Shown in pieces: positions 49,201 through 60,393 of a stretch of 64,000 bases of DNA. How positions within the stretch are numbered: position 1 is the first letter of the stretch; each line of letters starts with the position of its first letter. Location: NCBI GenBank assembly GCA_026724425.1, contig JAIUCV010001286.1:1-64000 (forward strand), given 5' to 3'. The notes under the pieces were generated by a model. It was not told the origin of the DNA. It saw nothing but the letters and a program-made list of their open reading frames with translations, and ran no database searches. Position numbers and translations under genes: made by a program. This DNA comes from Erythrophleum ivorense. Lineage: Eukaryota > Streptophyta > Magnoliopsida > Fabales > Fabaceae.

Positions 49201-50353
49201 AAAAAGAAAGTCGAAAATCAAAATCAAATAAAATAAAAAGTTTTTGCAAAAAGGAAAAAGAAAATCTTTTTTTATTTCAAAAAAAATAATTAAACATAAA
49301 AAATAAAATAAAAATAAAATAAGTAAAAAACAAAAAATAAAACAAAAAATTAAGACAAAGGGGGAGGGGAAAGTTTTTTTACTTAAACATCATTTTGAAA
49401 TAAATGAATTAAAAAAAAGAAGGAGAAATTTGACCAAAAAATTTATTAAAAATAATAAAAAATAATCAACAAGAATTAAACAAAACAAGGAAAAAGACAA
49501 AAGGAAAAATGATAAAAGAAAATAGGAGAGAAAAAGTGGAAATGCAAGAAGATTAAAATTAAATCTAATTTTAACGAATCAAAGCATATCAACCAATTTC
49601 AAAATTGCTGTATTTGTTAAAGGAAAAAGTAATTTTTATCTTCTTTGCCTTTTAAAACAAAAATAAAAACCAAAACAAAAACCAAAAAATAAAAAAAATA
49701 AAAACAAAAAAACAAAGAGTAAAAACCAAAAAGTAAGAACAAAACAAAAAAACAAAACAAAACAAAAGAAAAACAAAACAAAACAAAACATCAACTAAAT
49801 ACAATTTATAATCGAACTACGTAGACTTTGATCTTTCCTGAAGGGTACGTAAGCCCTAGACTTTCATCTTAGGTCAAGTCCGCATTTGTAAATAAATATT
49901 TTTTATTTTCGTTTCTTTCATTTTTCTTTTACTCTTATTTTTTAATTTCTTTTTTTTTTTAATTTATTTTCTTGAATTTGGTATTTCTTATTTTACATGT
50001 GATTTGTTATGGAGAATTAAAATAGAATTAAGGCCATTTTATTTTTATACAACTGACTTAGGGTAATCGTCTTTAGCAACGAGTGTAGTGGGGTGCCTAA
50101 TACCTTTTCCACTCACAATCGACTCCCGGATCCATTTTTCTGATTTGTAGACCATTTTTCAAATAAAAAGATTTTTCTAAAGTTTTGCCTTTTAAAATTT
50201 AAAATTTTGGTTGCGACTCTTGAACCCTACCTATAATCTTATTTCAATTTTAAATTTTGGTTTTCGATTTCAAAGAGAAAATGAATGAAATCAAATTTTT
50301 CTTTTCCTTTTATTTGATAAAAATGCCACGCGATCGCATTTTCGAGTGTGACA
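46220..50353 (+). mobile_element. Probable solo LTR of an Ogre/Tat-like Gypsy retrotransposon
   Basis: About 4.1 kb without coding domains. The 3' part carries words I recognise from Ogre/Tat LTRs: GAACTACGTAGACTTTG (from 49814), GGGGTGCCTAATACC (50090-50104), CGACTCCCGG (50120-50129), GTTGCGACTC (around 50210), and the terminal CGAGTGTGACA ending at 50353. A TATA box-like TATAAAAA at 47089-47096 lies in the GC-richer part (46800-47480), where transcription would start. Much of 48.7-49.8 kb is A-rich low-complexity DNA. No gag-pol follows and no tRNA primer site is adjacent after 50353, hence a solo LTR. The left border is approximate, and a short ACCCT at 46215-46219 and 50354-50358 is only a weak target-duplication candidate. 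Confidence 0.6.
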
Positions 50354-51739
50354 ACCCTTATATCGGGAATTGCTGGATTTTTGATTTGAAGATCTAACCC
50401 CATATATATATACATGTGCGCGCGCGTGTATATATTATACATCAGTGATTAAAAACTGCCGGCAACTTATGTATATATAATAATATTATATATATCCATA
50501 ATTTGTTGTCCTGATTAGTAGTTTCAAAATTGTGTCAAACAAGGAGGGAAACAGAGAAATTTATGTAACAGGTCTAGGGCAAACCATATATCTAAATATA
50601 TGCTTAGGTATCGAAAAAATTTGCTGGGAATTTGGGAAGCTAGATAACATGACTTAGCTAGCTTCAAGTGTCTTTTACATCTGTCCATAAGAGAACAAGG
50701 CTCCGTTTGTGGTTTTGCAAGCATGTTGACTGCAGTATAGGCATGGTTTCTGGTCCAAGTTTTGAGAGTAGATTTAAGTGCCTCGTTTGGGAAGCTAGCT
50801 TAATGAAGAATGTTAACAGCAAATTAAAAAATAACAATGTTCCTGATCATTTATGCATTTTTGAATATTAAAGTATATATCTTGTATGGTTTTCATTTGT
50901 CAGCACATATTTTAACGAATCCCTCTTAATATCTATTCAGAATTCAACTTATGTCTTCAGTGCCCAAAAGGCCAGGCCAGACCTTGTTTTGATAGATGTT
51001 GCATTACACGTACGTCTTGAAAGCTTAATATATAGGAGGTGGATATATTCAAATCACTTGAGTTAGTTGTAAGGGTCATTATATAATTAATCGAAGATTA
51101 AACATAGATATTGCATCTCTTGAAATGTAGGTGAATGAATATTTAATCCTAGCTTGTGAGCAGGCATCTGTGCTTCCCCTCTTTAATTATGGTTACTTTT
51201 CGTGCATAAGTTTTAAAATATAACACTTAATTCTCATAAATAATTACAAAAAATGAAAATATACATATCAATTAAAACTAATGTCTAAAATTCACATGTG
51301 ACATGATGGTTTAAGCAATATTAGGAAGATTCATAAAGATATAACGTGACTTTTAGATGATAGTTTTGATTTATATGTACTGTTTTCTTTTATTCATTTT
51401 TTGGGTGATAGTTAAGAAAGGTTAAGTGTTATGTTTTAACATTTATTTTTCAGAATTATGACTCGGTTATAATTTAAAGGAATTATATGTAATTTTTCCA
51501 TCTATCTATTAATTTTTTAATCTACCAAAAAAAATAAAAGACATTGAAACAAGAGGGATAAAATTAAAATTTAGTCAAGCTTCATACATAGCGATCCCAA
51601 GGGGTACATTCTCAATAATATTCTTTCAATTAAGAGTCCGAATTATAATGCTAAGTATCAAACAATTGGACTATACTTTCCCAGAGACCTAATTAAAATA
51701 CGTTTCAGAAACACTATAGACACAATTAGTAGCCATGAG

Positions 51740-51744
<5 letters not shown>

Positions 51745-51793
<49 letters not shown>
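51745..51793. repeat. (AT)n microsatellite
   Basis: About 24 uninterrupted AT units. Similar but shorter tracts occur at 54306-54337 and 42842-42864. Confidence 0.9.
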
Positions 51794-51795
<2 letters not shown>

Positions 51796-53093
51796 GGTGG
51801 GTGTGCCGGCCCTTGCAAAAGATTAATATGACTTATGCTTATAATTCTTCAAAATTAAAGTCCTCATGATTCGGTTAAAAGTTGATCATTCTAATCAATC
51901 AGGTGGATTAATAATTATTTTCTGCACACACCCTCATATATGTACACATACAGCTGCAGAAATGGCCCTTGAAAGACTGAAATGGCTTTTGTTATAACAA
52001 AGACTCACTAGTTGGAATAAAGTATTGATGTGCATGCTATATGAAGGAGCTGGATATTCCTTGGACCACCCAACTAAGGACACTTCTGGTTTCACCAAAC
52101 TTAGGAGTCAATGATACTGCTTTTACTTAAATTCTAATTTGAGGTTTCTCTCAATTTGTCTCTCCTTTGCTTCAAGAAGTTAGAGTGTTTACTTCAAAGA
52201 CTAGCTTTTTTATTATATAAAAGAAAATGTTGAATATGTATCATGTGTTACAACAGGAACATTAAAAAAAAAGAGTAAACAAATTAATAATTCGTCCACA
52301 GAATTTAACGTGATTGGATCTTTAGTTGACCAACAGTATTTATTGTACGAGATATTCAACAAGTTTTACCATGCAAGAACCATACAATTTTCAACACGCT
52401 TAATTAAACCCCCCAATCTAAATTCGGCGAATCTTATTTCACGAAATCATATCACTTTTACTAGCAAAAATAGGATAAGAGATCAAAAGCAATACTGAGT
52501 GCGAAAATGCGATCGAGCTTCGATCATAAGATTCAAGACGACATCCCCTTTAATAATGACTGATTTAATCTCTCAAAATTAAAATTCCAACTCCTTAATT
52601 ATTACCTCCTATAATTGTAAAGCGCCTTCTAGAAGGAAACATTTACTGTATTAGAAAATAGGATTGTAATTTATGTTTTGACAAAAAAAATAATTTTTAC
52701 TTAAAATTAAGATTTAACCCATCCATAATTTAAAATTAATTAAATCACATTATGTTGACAAAAATAAATTAGAATACATGACAATATATAGAAGGTAATA
52801 GTATTGAATGCTCACGCCTACGAAAATTAATTCCTTAAAGAGACATAACCAAGTAAATCCACACTAATTAACTACATATAAATTAAGAAAATTAACTTTT
52901 GAAATACACGTGCATATATCTTTGATCATTCAACTTTTCGCTTGGACCCAAAGAGGTGCACGCGTGCCAGTTCTTAATTGGAAAAAAGTTATAAAGATTA
53001 CGTTTGTGTAGGCAACTTATTGGATCAAAATGGTAAAACAAAGGGTGGTGAAAAAGTGGCACCGAAATTTGAGAGGACCCACATAATCGCCAT

Positions 53094-53141
53094 AGTCAAA
53101 GTTAATGAATGCATATGCATATGGCAGGTGGAACTTTGACT
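53094..53141. promoter_or_regulatory. W-box pair upstream of the WRKY gene
   Basis: AGTCAA (53094-53099, reverse complement TTGACT) and TTGACT (53136-53141) form two W-box hexamers (TTGACC/T) in opposite orientation, 400-450 bases before the WRKY start. WRKY genes are often auto- or cross-regulated through such sites. Function here is inferred. Confidence 0.4.
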
Positions 53142-53540
53142 GCTATGGCAGTCTTCATGACATGTTACAGGGACAAATCTTCAAACGTCCAAAACTCGAA
53201 AGTAATTTGGATCTATTGGATGCGTGGCTTTCCACCTCTCTCATACAATCGTTGAATTTCAAATTATTTTATTTATATTTGTTAAATCTTCGCTTAAGAA
53301 ATAGTGAAATACCAACTGATGTGTAAAAAATTGGATTTCTGTTTCTTTTCTTCGAGTTTAAATGGGTTGTTGACATTTCGTTGTGGCTAACATGCAAAAG
53401 AAAACCTCTCTCTTTGAATTTCAGCTTATATATATAGATATATATATATATACACATATAATGAATGTCAAATATGATGATTTTAGTATATATGTAGAAG
53501 AAGCCAGACTATAATGGAGGCATAGAAAGGATCATTCGCC

Positions 53541-54304
53541 ATGGAAAGTTGTATGGGAAGCTCTTTCTCAAAACATACACTTATTGAAGATCATAATAAG
53601 ATCATGGAGTCGCACGGTGATGAAGAGATTGATTGCAGCAGTAAGGTGATTTTCTGTACCTTGGCTATGAGTTTCTTTTCACTAGATTTTTCTTCGCCGC
53701 CTTTAGAAATTGTTACTAATTAAATTCACTCACGATTCGCAAGTTATATAACCTAGTTTTACTTTTAAAATGATTATACAATCTTATGAATGTTCATTAG
53801 CAATTTCCAGTTGGGAATTTTGAGCATATATATGATTTTAAAGCCAAAAAGGAATATATTTGGCAATTTATACGAGCTTTGTCTTTTTCCTTTGAGCTAA
53901 ATTTTACCTCACACAGGGTAAAAGAAAAGGAAAATAAGCTATACTATTATTTCCTCAATACATTCTACCAAAATATTAATAAGTCCTTACAAGAATTGAT
54001 AGATTGAATGAAATTGAAAAAGCTAACTAGATTAAGGTGTATGGTAAATTTGTAAATTTTTAGTCTTTTGTGGTAGGCATCGATATTGATTCTGTTTCCA
54101 GCCTTTCACACCCTTACAGCAAATATTTGTGTAAATTAATTATGTCTCCTCCAAAGTGAGAAAGGTGTCGCGCGGATTAAGTAGAAAAAAAAAAAGATAA
54201 AAGTAATAAACTAATTGAGATTCTATATCTATGAGCATATAGTTTACACCGAACGTTGTTACCTCCATTAGATGCCACATTAGTTTAGGTTAAAAACTGT
54301 TGGA

Positions 54305-54339
<35 letters not shown>

Positions 54340-55266
54340 CACACACTGTGTGCTACGTATATTATATGTTAATTTTCTCATATAGGATTCTCACAGCATC
54401 AACTTAATGTGTGATTGTGTGACTAACCCTAGTTAATTGGTGTGAGAGGCAAATTAGATGCTTACCCCTGCATATATGGGATTGGTTTTGTATATATAAC
54501 CAAAAATGATTGTTTTAACCTTTATCTAGGAGTTGGGGTCCCTCTTTAGAATAGAGAACCACGTTGTCGGTCAATGCTATCAAAGCCATGTGCTTTAGTT
54601 CAAATCATATGCAGACCTTCCTATATTGCATGCATGAAACCCATGTCCAATTACCATGAATCTTCCAGTTTAGAGGTCCCGACTCGATATTCCTACCTAG
54701 AATGTAATATTTCTTAACCTTTTCAATCTAGTGACTCAATACTATCCATTAATTTCAATACATATAATATTTCTATACATATCCTCATCTCTTGGAATTA
54801 CTTTTCCCTTCTTTTTAATTTGTCTTCATAAGGGGAATATTTAATATGATTTGTTTAGTATGAGTGATGAAATGATGTAACATAGGCTCGTGTCCAATAT
54901 AATTACCATAAGACAAGTAAAATTTTTAAATTCTACCGTAATTGAATTATTTAATATATGACGTGTAAAGTAACTTTTTTTAAGGTAACATGTGTGATAT
55001 ATTGAGTTATAAAAAATGTTAGTATTATATTTTGAATAAAAAGCTAATTACAAATATTTAAAATTTTTATTTAATAATTAATTTTTTTTTATGATTAAAT
55101 TATTGATTGAATTGCAACAAAAAGAGTTAATTCAATTATTAAAAAAGGGGATAGTATACTCTGAAAATAAAATCTTTGCATAGCAAGTTAATGTACGGTA
55201 GTACGTCTCTAAGATCACTTAGTTAAGAAGGGCAAGTAACCTAAACAAAGTTCGATGATGCCATAA

Positions 55267-55305
<39 letters not shown>

Positions 55306-55306
55306 A

Positions 55307-55349
<43 letters not shown>

Positions 55350-58300
55350 AACAAATAAATAACTGTTAAATTGTCATGGATTATTTGTGGACTCAAAGTT
55401 CATGTGAACAAAATCCGAGAATGAGAAAAGGCATATAGTACAATATCAATTTAAACACCAATCAATCATTTTTTTCAACACAAAAGCATAAGGTGAATTG
55501 TATCTTTTCTCTCATAGATATGTAAATATGTCAAAGCAAATCTCAATTATCGTATTTTGCTTAAGTTCTTTTATATCAATTAAAGTTGATAAAGACTTTC
55601 AAAAAATTTTATTCCTTCATCTCTCTCTCTGATCTGTTTGAAGCATGCAGGAAGAGGATCGAAAGCTAATTGAATCAGCAAAGGGGCAAATAGGGGAGGT
55701 TAGAGAAGAAAATGAGAGGTTGAAAGTACTATTGGCACAGCTTGTGAAGGAATACGAATCACTTCAAATGCATTTCTTTGACATCCTTCGACAAGATCAT
55801 AATCATCAACAACAAGAAGAAAAGGCTACCAAAGCTACAATAGGCACAGCTGATCACGGGCCTAGTATTGAAGACAATAATAATGAAGAAAATGAGCTTG
55901 TCTCTCTTTCTCTAGGGTTTCCATCTAAAGGTTCTACTAAGGATGAGAATTACAGAAGTAGCAATACGAGTATTAAAAAGGATGAGAAGGATTTGGGAGA
56001 AGGACTTGCATTAGGGCTGGATGTCAAATTTGAACCTTCAGGCGAGGTTGATGGTACAAGTATTGTAAGATTTGAAGGGAGCTCTGACGAGGAAGGGAAG
56101 GAAGAAGAAGCCACTGAGATATGGCCACCCAGTAAGGTTCTGAAGACAATGAGAAGTGGGGATAATACTACTGAAGCTTCTCAACAAGCTCAGCTTAAGA
56201 AAACTAGGGTTTCTATCAGAGCCAGATGTGATACTCAAACCGTTAGTATTTTAACATCAATCTTTTTTGCTTATTATACCATAGGGGTATCTCTAGGATT
56301 TTTTTGAACTAAATCTCCCCGAAAAATTTTAAAAGCACACTTCCTGACTTAGTACATTTAAAAATTTTTTGTTCAAAGTGTTTTTTATATAAAATATTGA
56401 ATTAATCAAATTGATAATTAAGATGAGATATCATCTCTTTTCTTAATTTTTAATTGAGTTAATTCCTTTGAACATTTAATATAACATCTTACGGACAGAT
56501 AATAAACCTTTTTCTACAATAAGATTGATTTATATATAAAGTCGTCATTAACATTTACCTGTCACCCTAAATTGAATTAACAAACATCAAACTCTCATGA
56601 AAAGGAAATATAAAGAGGAAATGGCCAAGCATACAAGGAAAAATTATAGATCAGTACCCTTTATATTCAATATTATTTGACCTGTAAGTTTGAAAGTTAG
56701 AACTTGTTGGCATATTTTTCTTGTAGATGAATGATGGATGTCAATGGAGAAAATATGGACAGAAAATAGCAAAGGGAAATCCATGCCCTCGGGCGTACTA
56801 CAGATGCACTGTCTCACCATCTTGTCCTGTGAGAAAACAGGTGCAAATTCTCCTTATCTTAACCTCCTAGTACTTGAAGATAAAAAGCAGTTAAAAAAGG
56901 CTTTCTGACTTCTTGAGCTTTTCGCCATAGGGGGAAAAATTATGTACCAAATGCTTGAGCTTAAAGAGCATTTAATTCATATGTTATAGTTTTGAACAAA
57001 TTTGAAGGCAAGGCTACCAAGTTTTCTATTGTTTTGTGAAACTTCTCTATTCTTTAGTGAAATTTTTACTTTTTAAAATTATTTTTTTAAAATTTCCCAC
57101 ACTAAAATTGTCTTTTTTGTTGATAAAACTATAATATATCTTATTTGGTTCATTAAATAAAAAGTCCATATCATTTAAAACAATAAAATAATTGACATGA
57201 CAGGTAATTAATTAATGAAAATGATTTTTAAACAAAATATTAAAAAAATTACATTACTATTAAAAATATAAAAATATAAAAATAAAAAGATTTATTCAAC
57301 ACAATAATGGCTCCCAATATCTCCCATTGTCACAGGCTTATAGTGTGACCTCCTTCTTTTATGTTGGGGTTGTCGCTTCCTCAATACTTCTTTCTATGAT
57401 AAGTTGTTCACATTATATTGATGGTTAGTGAATAATTTAAGTTTAAGGACTAAATTTTAAAGAAATTAGTTCATGTGGTGTTATAAACCCTTAATACAAC
57501 AATTCCTTATATTTAAAATACTGACCGCCATATATGGCACAAAATGTTAATTAATAGATCATAAGAAAGTAGTGTTGAGAGTGACCAAATGCTGCTATAA
57601 TATCGATATAAAAGTGGTCATCCAATCATATATTTATGATGTTATATGAGTCAAAATTTTTAACTCAATATCGATACTTGGATTTAAATTCTCTATTAGC
57701 TACTAATATAAATGATCTGCCATAAGAAGAATAATAGGGGCAACGACGGCTCTAGTATAAAAGGAAGAGGCCACATTGTGTACTAGGGCTACTACTTTGA
57801 CAAATAGGTGTTTTAATTATTTTTAATATTGATATAATCTTATATAGATTTTATAAAATCATTTTTGCTTATTACTTAATATATCAATTTATTTTATTAT
57901 TTTAAATGATACTAAATTTATATTTAATGAATCAAATAAGATATATTATAATCTTATAAATAAAAGAACACATGTTTTACCCTAAAAAACTAGAAAAAAA
58001 CTAATTTTTAAAAATAAAACATTCATAAAAATTAGAGAACACCACACAAAAATAGGAAAAGTGGGTTTTAGGTGGTGTGACAGAAAAACAAAGTATTGTG
58101 TCAGATGTTTAAGTTTAAATAGTATAATATTTATATGTTATAGTTTTAGGAGTTGCCTAAATTTTTTTTTTTTGGGTAGCACCTGCCTTAAAATTTGAAG
58201 ACTTTCTCCTAAAAATTTCTTCTTCCTTAACATTTGTCTGCTTTTAAGACAGCAAAACTTTTAAATGTTCTAACTTCTTCGGGTTTATCAGAACTACTCG

Positions 58301-60393
58301 GATAAATATAAACTGAGGTGGAGTTATTAAATTCAAATTAATCATGTTTTGAATAATAACATAAAATAAGAAAATAAAAAAGAATACCGATTAACAAATA
58401 CTTAATACAGGATATTAAGTCTGCTAGTAAGGATTTATGTTCTTTTCATTGGGATTAGGGGTGGCCATACCTAGGACTGGGCCTGGTCATGTTAATAAAA
58501 CTTACTGCTGAAGCCCAAGCCTAGTAAAGGCCCTAGTTGAAATTTAAAGGTAAGCCCAAGTTTAATCCTATTTTCAACCTTAAAGCTCTAGCTCTCTAGC
58601 CTAATCCTGTCTGCATAATTTAGTTATAAATTTTAAAAAAATTAAAAAAATTAACTTTGAAAAAACTTAACAAGCTTAACATTACATAGTCAAACCAAGT
58701 TCAATAATACATATTAAAAGCTAAAAACTAGGGTAGATTTTATTTTATTTTAAATACAAAAAGCTAAAAGTTAGAGTTAAACATTATATGATATATAATT
58801 GGTTGGTTCAATCTGGCCATGTTTATAAAATAAAACACAGGCTTAATTTTATTTCTAAAAATGAGCCAAAATTTTTCTCCAAGCCCGGCCTTGAGTGTAA
58901 ATATGAAGTCTAAATTTTAATTATTCAAGGTCGGGTTCAAACAATCCAACAAGCCAAATCCTATTTGACCATCCCCAATTAGGATTGATTAAGAGACAAA
59001 TAGCTTAATACAATCTAGTTATTAGTGGTTTTGTACTCTGGATTGATATGCCACCTGCCTTTGTGATTGTTGCAATCTCCTGAAATTTTTATCATTAAAG
59101 CTCTATTTCTAGTAAAACAAATAAATACCCAACTTTCGTTATCAATAAAAGTTGATGGATCTGAGCTTCCTTGAAGTGTGAATATAATATTATCATGCTT
59201 TTCCTAAAAATCCAATTCTGGGCTTATTTGGATGCAAGATGAGAAAAAGAAAAAAAAAATAATATTTTTTATAATATTTATTATATATTTGTTATTATTA
59301 TTTAATAACATCTATCATTTTTTTATTATTTTTTTAAGTAAGAATATCAAAGTTATTTCTCATCTATTTCATTTATACCCTCGTTCTTTTTCTATTTTTA
59401 TCCCTAACAATTACATATACCTAGTTTGGTTTCCATTTTGATTTTCAGGTGCAAAGATGTGTAGAGGACATGTCCATCTTGATAACCACATATGAAGGAA
59501 CCCACAACCACCCCCTTCCAATCTCAGCCACAACCATGGCTTCCACAACCTCTGTGGCTGCTTCCATGCTTCAATCTCCCTCCTCTTTCACCTCCCAATC
59601 CAATCATTCTTCTTCTTCACAACTCACAGCCCCCATCTTCAACTCGTCCACTCCTCCTCCTAATTATAACTTCAATAATGCCCTAAATAACTTCTCTACC
59701 TCTTCCATTCCAAGATCACCACATCAGCAATTATATTTCCCCTACGCTTCCGTTTCTACCTCCAATTCCCACCCCACAATCACACTTGATCTCACTTCAC
59801 CACCACCATCTTCCTCTCATCATCAGTTTAGAAAATTCTCCTCCTTAGGTTTCTCTCCCACACCGAGATATAATAATTTACCGTCTCCTTCACAATCTTT
59901 CTCTCCTTATTATAATGGCGGTAACTATGGGAATGGGACACTACAACCCCACATGAATAGAAACCAAAGCAGTGGGAAACAACCATCCGTTCAGCAGCAG
60001 CAGCAGGCATTACAAGAAGAGACAATTGCAGCTGCAACAAAAGCAATCACCACTAATCCCCAGTTTCAATCAGCAATTGCAGCTGCCCTCACTACCTACG
60101 TTGGGGCTACTGCTAATAATAATGGAGGTGCTGGTAGATTTTACAGTACATCTTGCTCGAATGGAAATGACATAGACTGCACTGTGTCATCATCAAGGTT
60201 TATGATGAATAATAATGTGTCTTCTTCTTCTGGTGTGAATAATGCTCAACAAGGAAACTTGATATTATTTTCACCACTATCAGCAGCGTCTAGAAGTGCC
60301 TCTGGTACTGTTTCTTCTGATAGAAGCAACCAGATACTAGAGCAGTGGAAGAGGAAGAATTTGACCATAGCTCCAAAGGAATCAAACCTCTGA
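53541..60393 (+). CDS. Group IIb WRKY transcription factor (WRKY36/61/72-like)
   Basis: Nuclear DNA-binding factor for W-box (TTGAC) sites. Four exons: 53541-53645, 55651-56241, 56727-56840, 59449-60393, all in phase with GT/AG introns, giving 584 aa. Residues 36 to about 75 (LIESAKGQIGEVREENERLK...) form the N-terminal leucine-zipper/coiled coil typical of group IIb. A conserved KTRVSIRARC block precedes the WRKY domain: WRKYGQK at 239-245 and a C2H2 zinc finger C259-X5-C265-X23-H289-X-H291. The intron between exons 3 and 4 falls before VQR, the position diagnostic of groups IIa/IIb. A Ser/Pro/Asn-rich tail carries the group IIb TKAITTNPQFQSAIAAAL motif. SLSLGF in exon 2 resembles an EAR-type repression motif. 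The start is the first ATG in frame; M22 (53604) is an alternative. WRKY36 is favoured because AMY3 lies nearby, as in Arabidopsis. Confidence 0.93.
54306..54337. repeat. (AT)n microsatellite in WRKY intron 1
   Basis: About 16 AT units inside the 2.0 kb first intron of the WRKY gene. Confidence 0.9.
55263..55348. repeat. Palindromic (AAT)n-(ATT)n array in WRKY intron 1
   Basis: An (ATA/AAT)n run (55263-55304, one ACT interruption) is followed without a gap by a pure (ATT)n run to about 55348. The halves are complementary, so the array can fold into a long A/T hairpin. It ends about 300 bases before exon 2. Confidence 0.9.
58457..58977. mobile_element. hAT-like MITE in WRKY intron 3
   Basis: A 521-bp non-coding element within the 2.6 kb intron 3. 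The left end AGGGGTGGCCATACC and the reverse complement of the right end TGGGGATGGTCAAAT form an imperfect terminal inverted repeat. Flanks TTGGGATT (58449-58456) and TTAGGATT (58979-58986) match at seven of eight positions, fitting an aged 8-bp hAT target duplication. Subterminal GGGCCTGG and CCCGGCC words resemble those of the element at 35451. Confidence 0.7.

Larger units (their letters stand above)
50354..53540 (+). promoter_or_regulatory. Intergenic and upstream region of the WRKY gene
   Basis: No gene recognised. Notable items are a CG/TA alternating tract near 50415-50435, a 49-bp (AT)n microsatellite (51745-51793), a CACGTG at 52907-52912, W-box motifs on both strands at 53094-53099 and 53136-53141, and TA-rich stretches at about 53426-53461 that could serve as the core-promoter TATA region 80-110 bases before the WRKY start codon. 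Confidence 0.45.

Noticed and set aside
48900..49249. Phe/Leu-rich minus-strand frames (72 and 113 codons)
   Set aside because: They are the reverse complement of A-rich low-complexity DNA (poly-A with G/C interruptions), so the hydrophobic look is an artefact.
59492..60175. Additional frames on both strands inside the last WRKY exon
   Set aside because: Shadows of the Ser/Pro/Asn/Gln-rich coding sequence. The WRKY frame itself explains the region.
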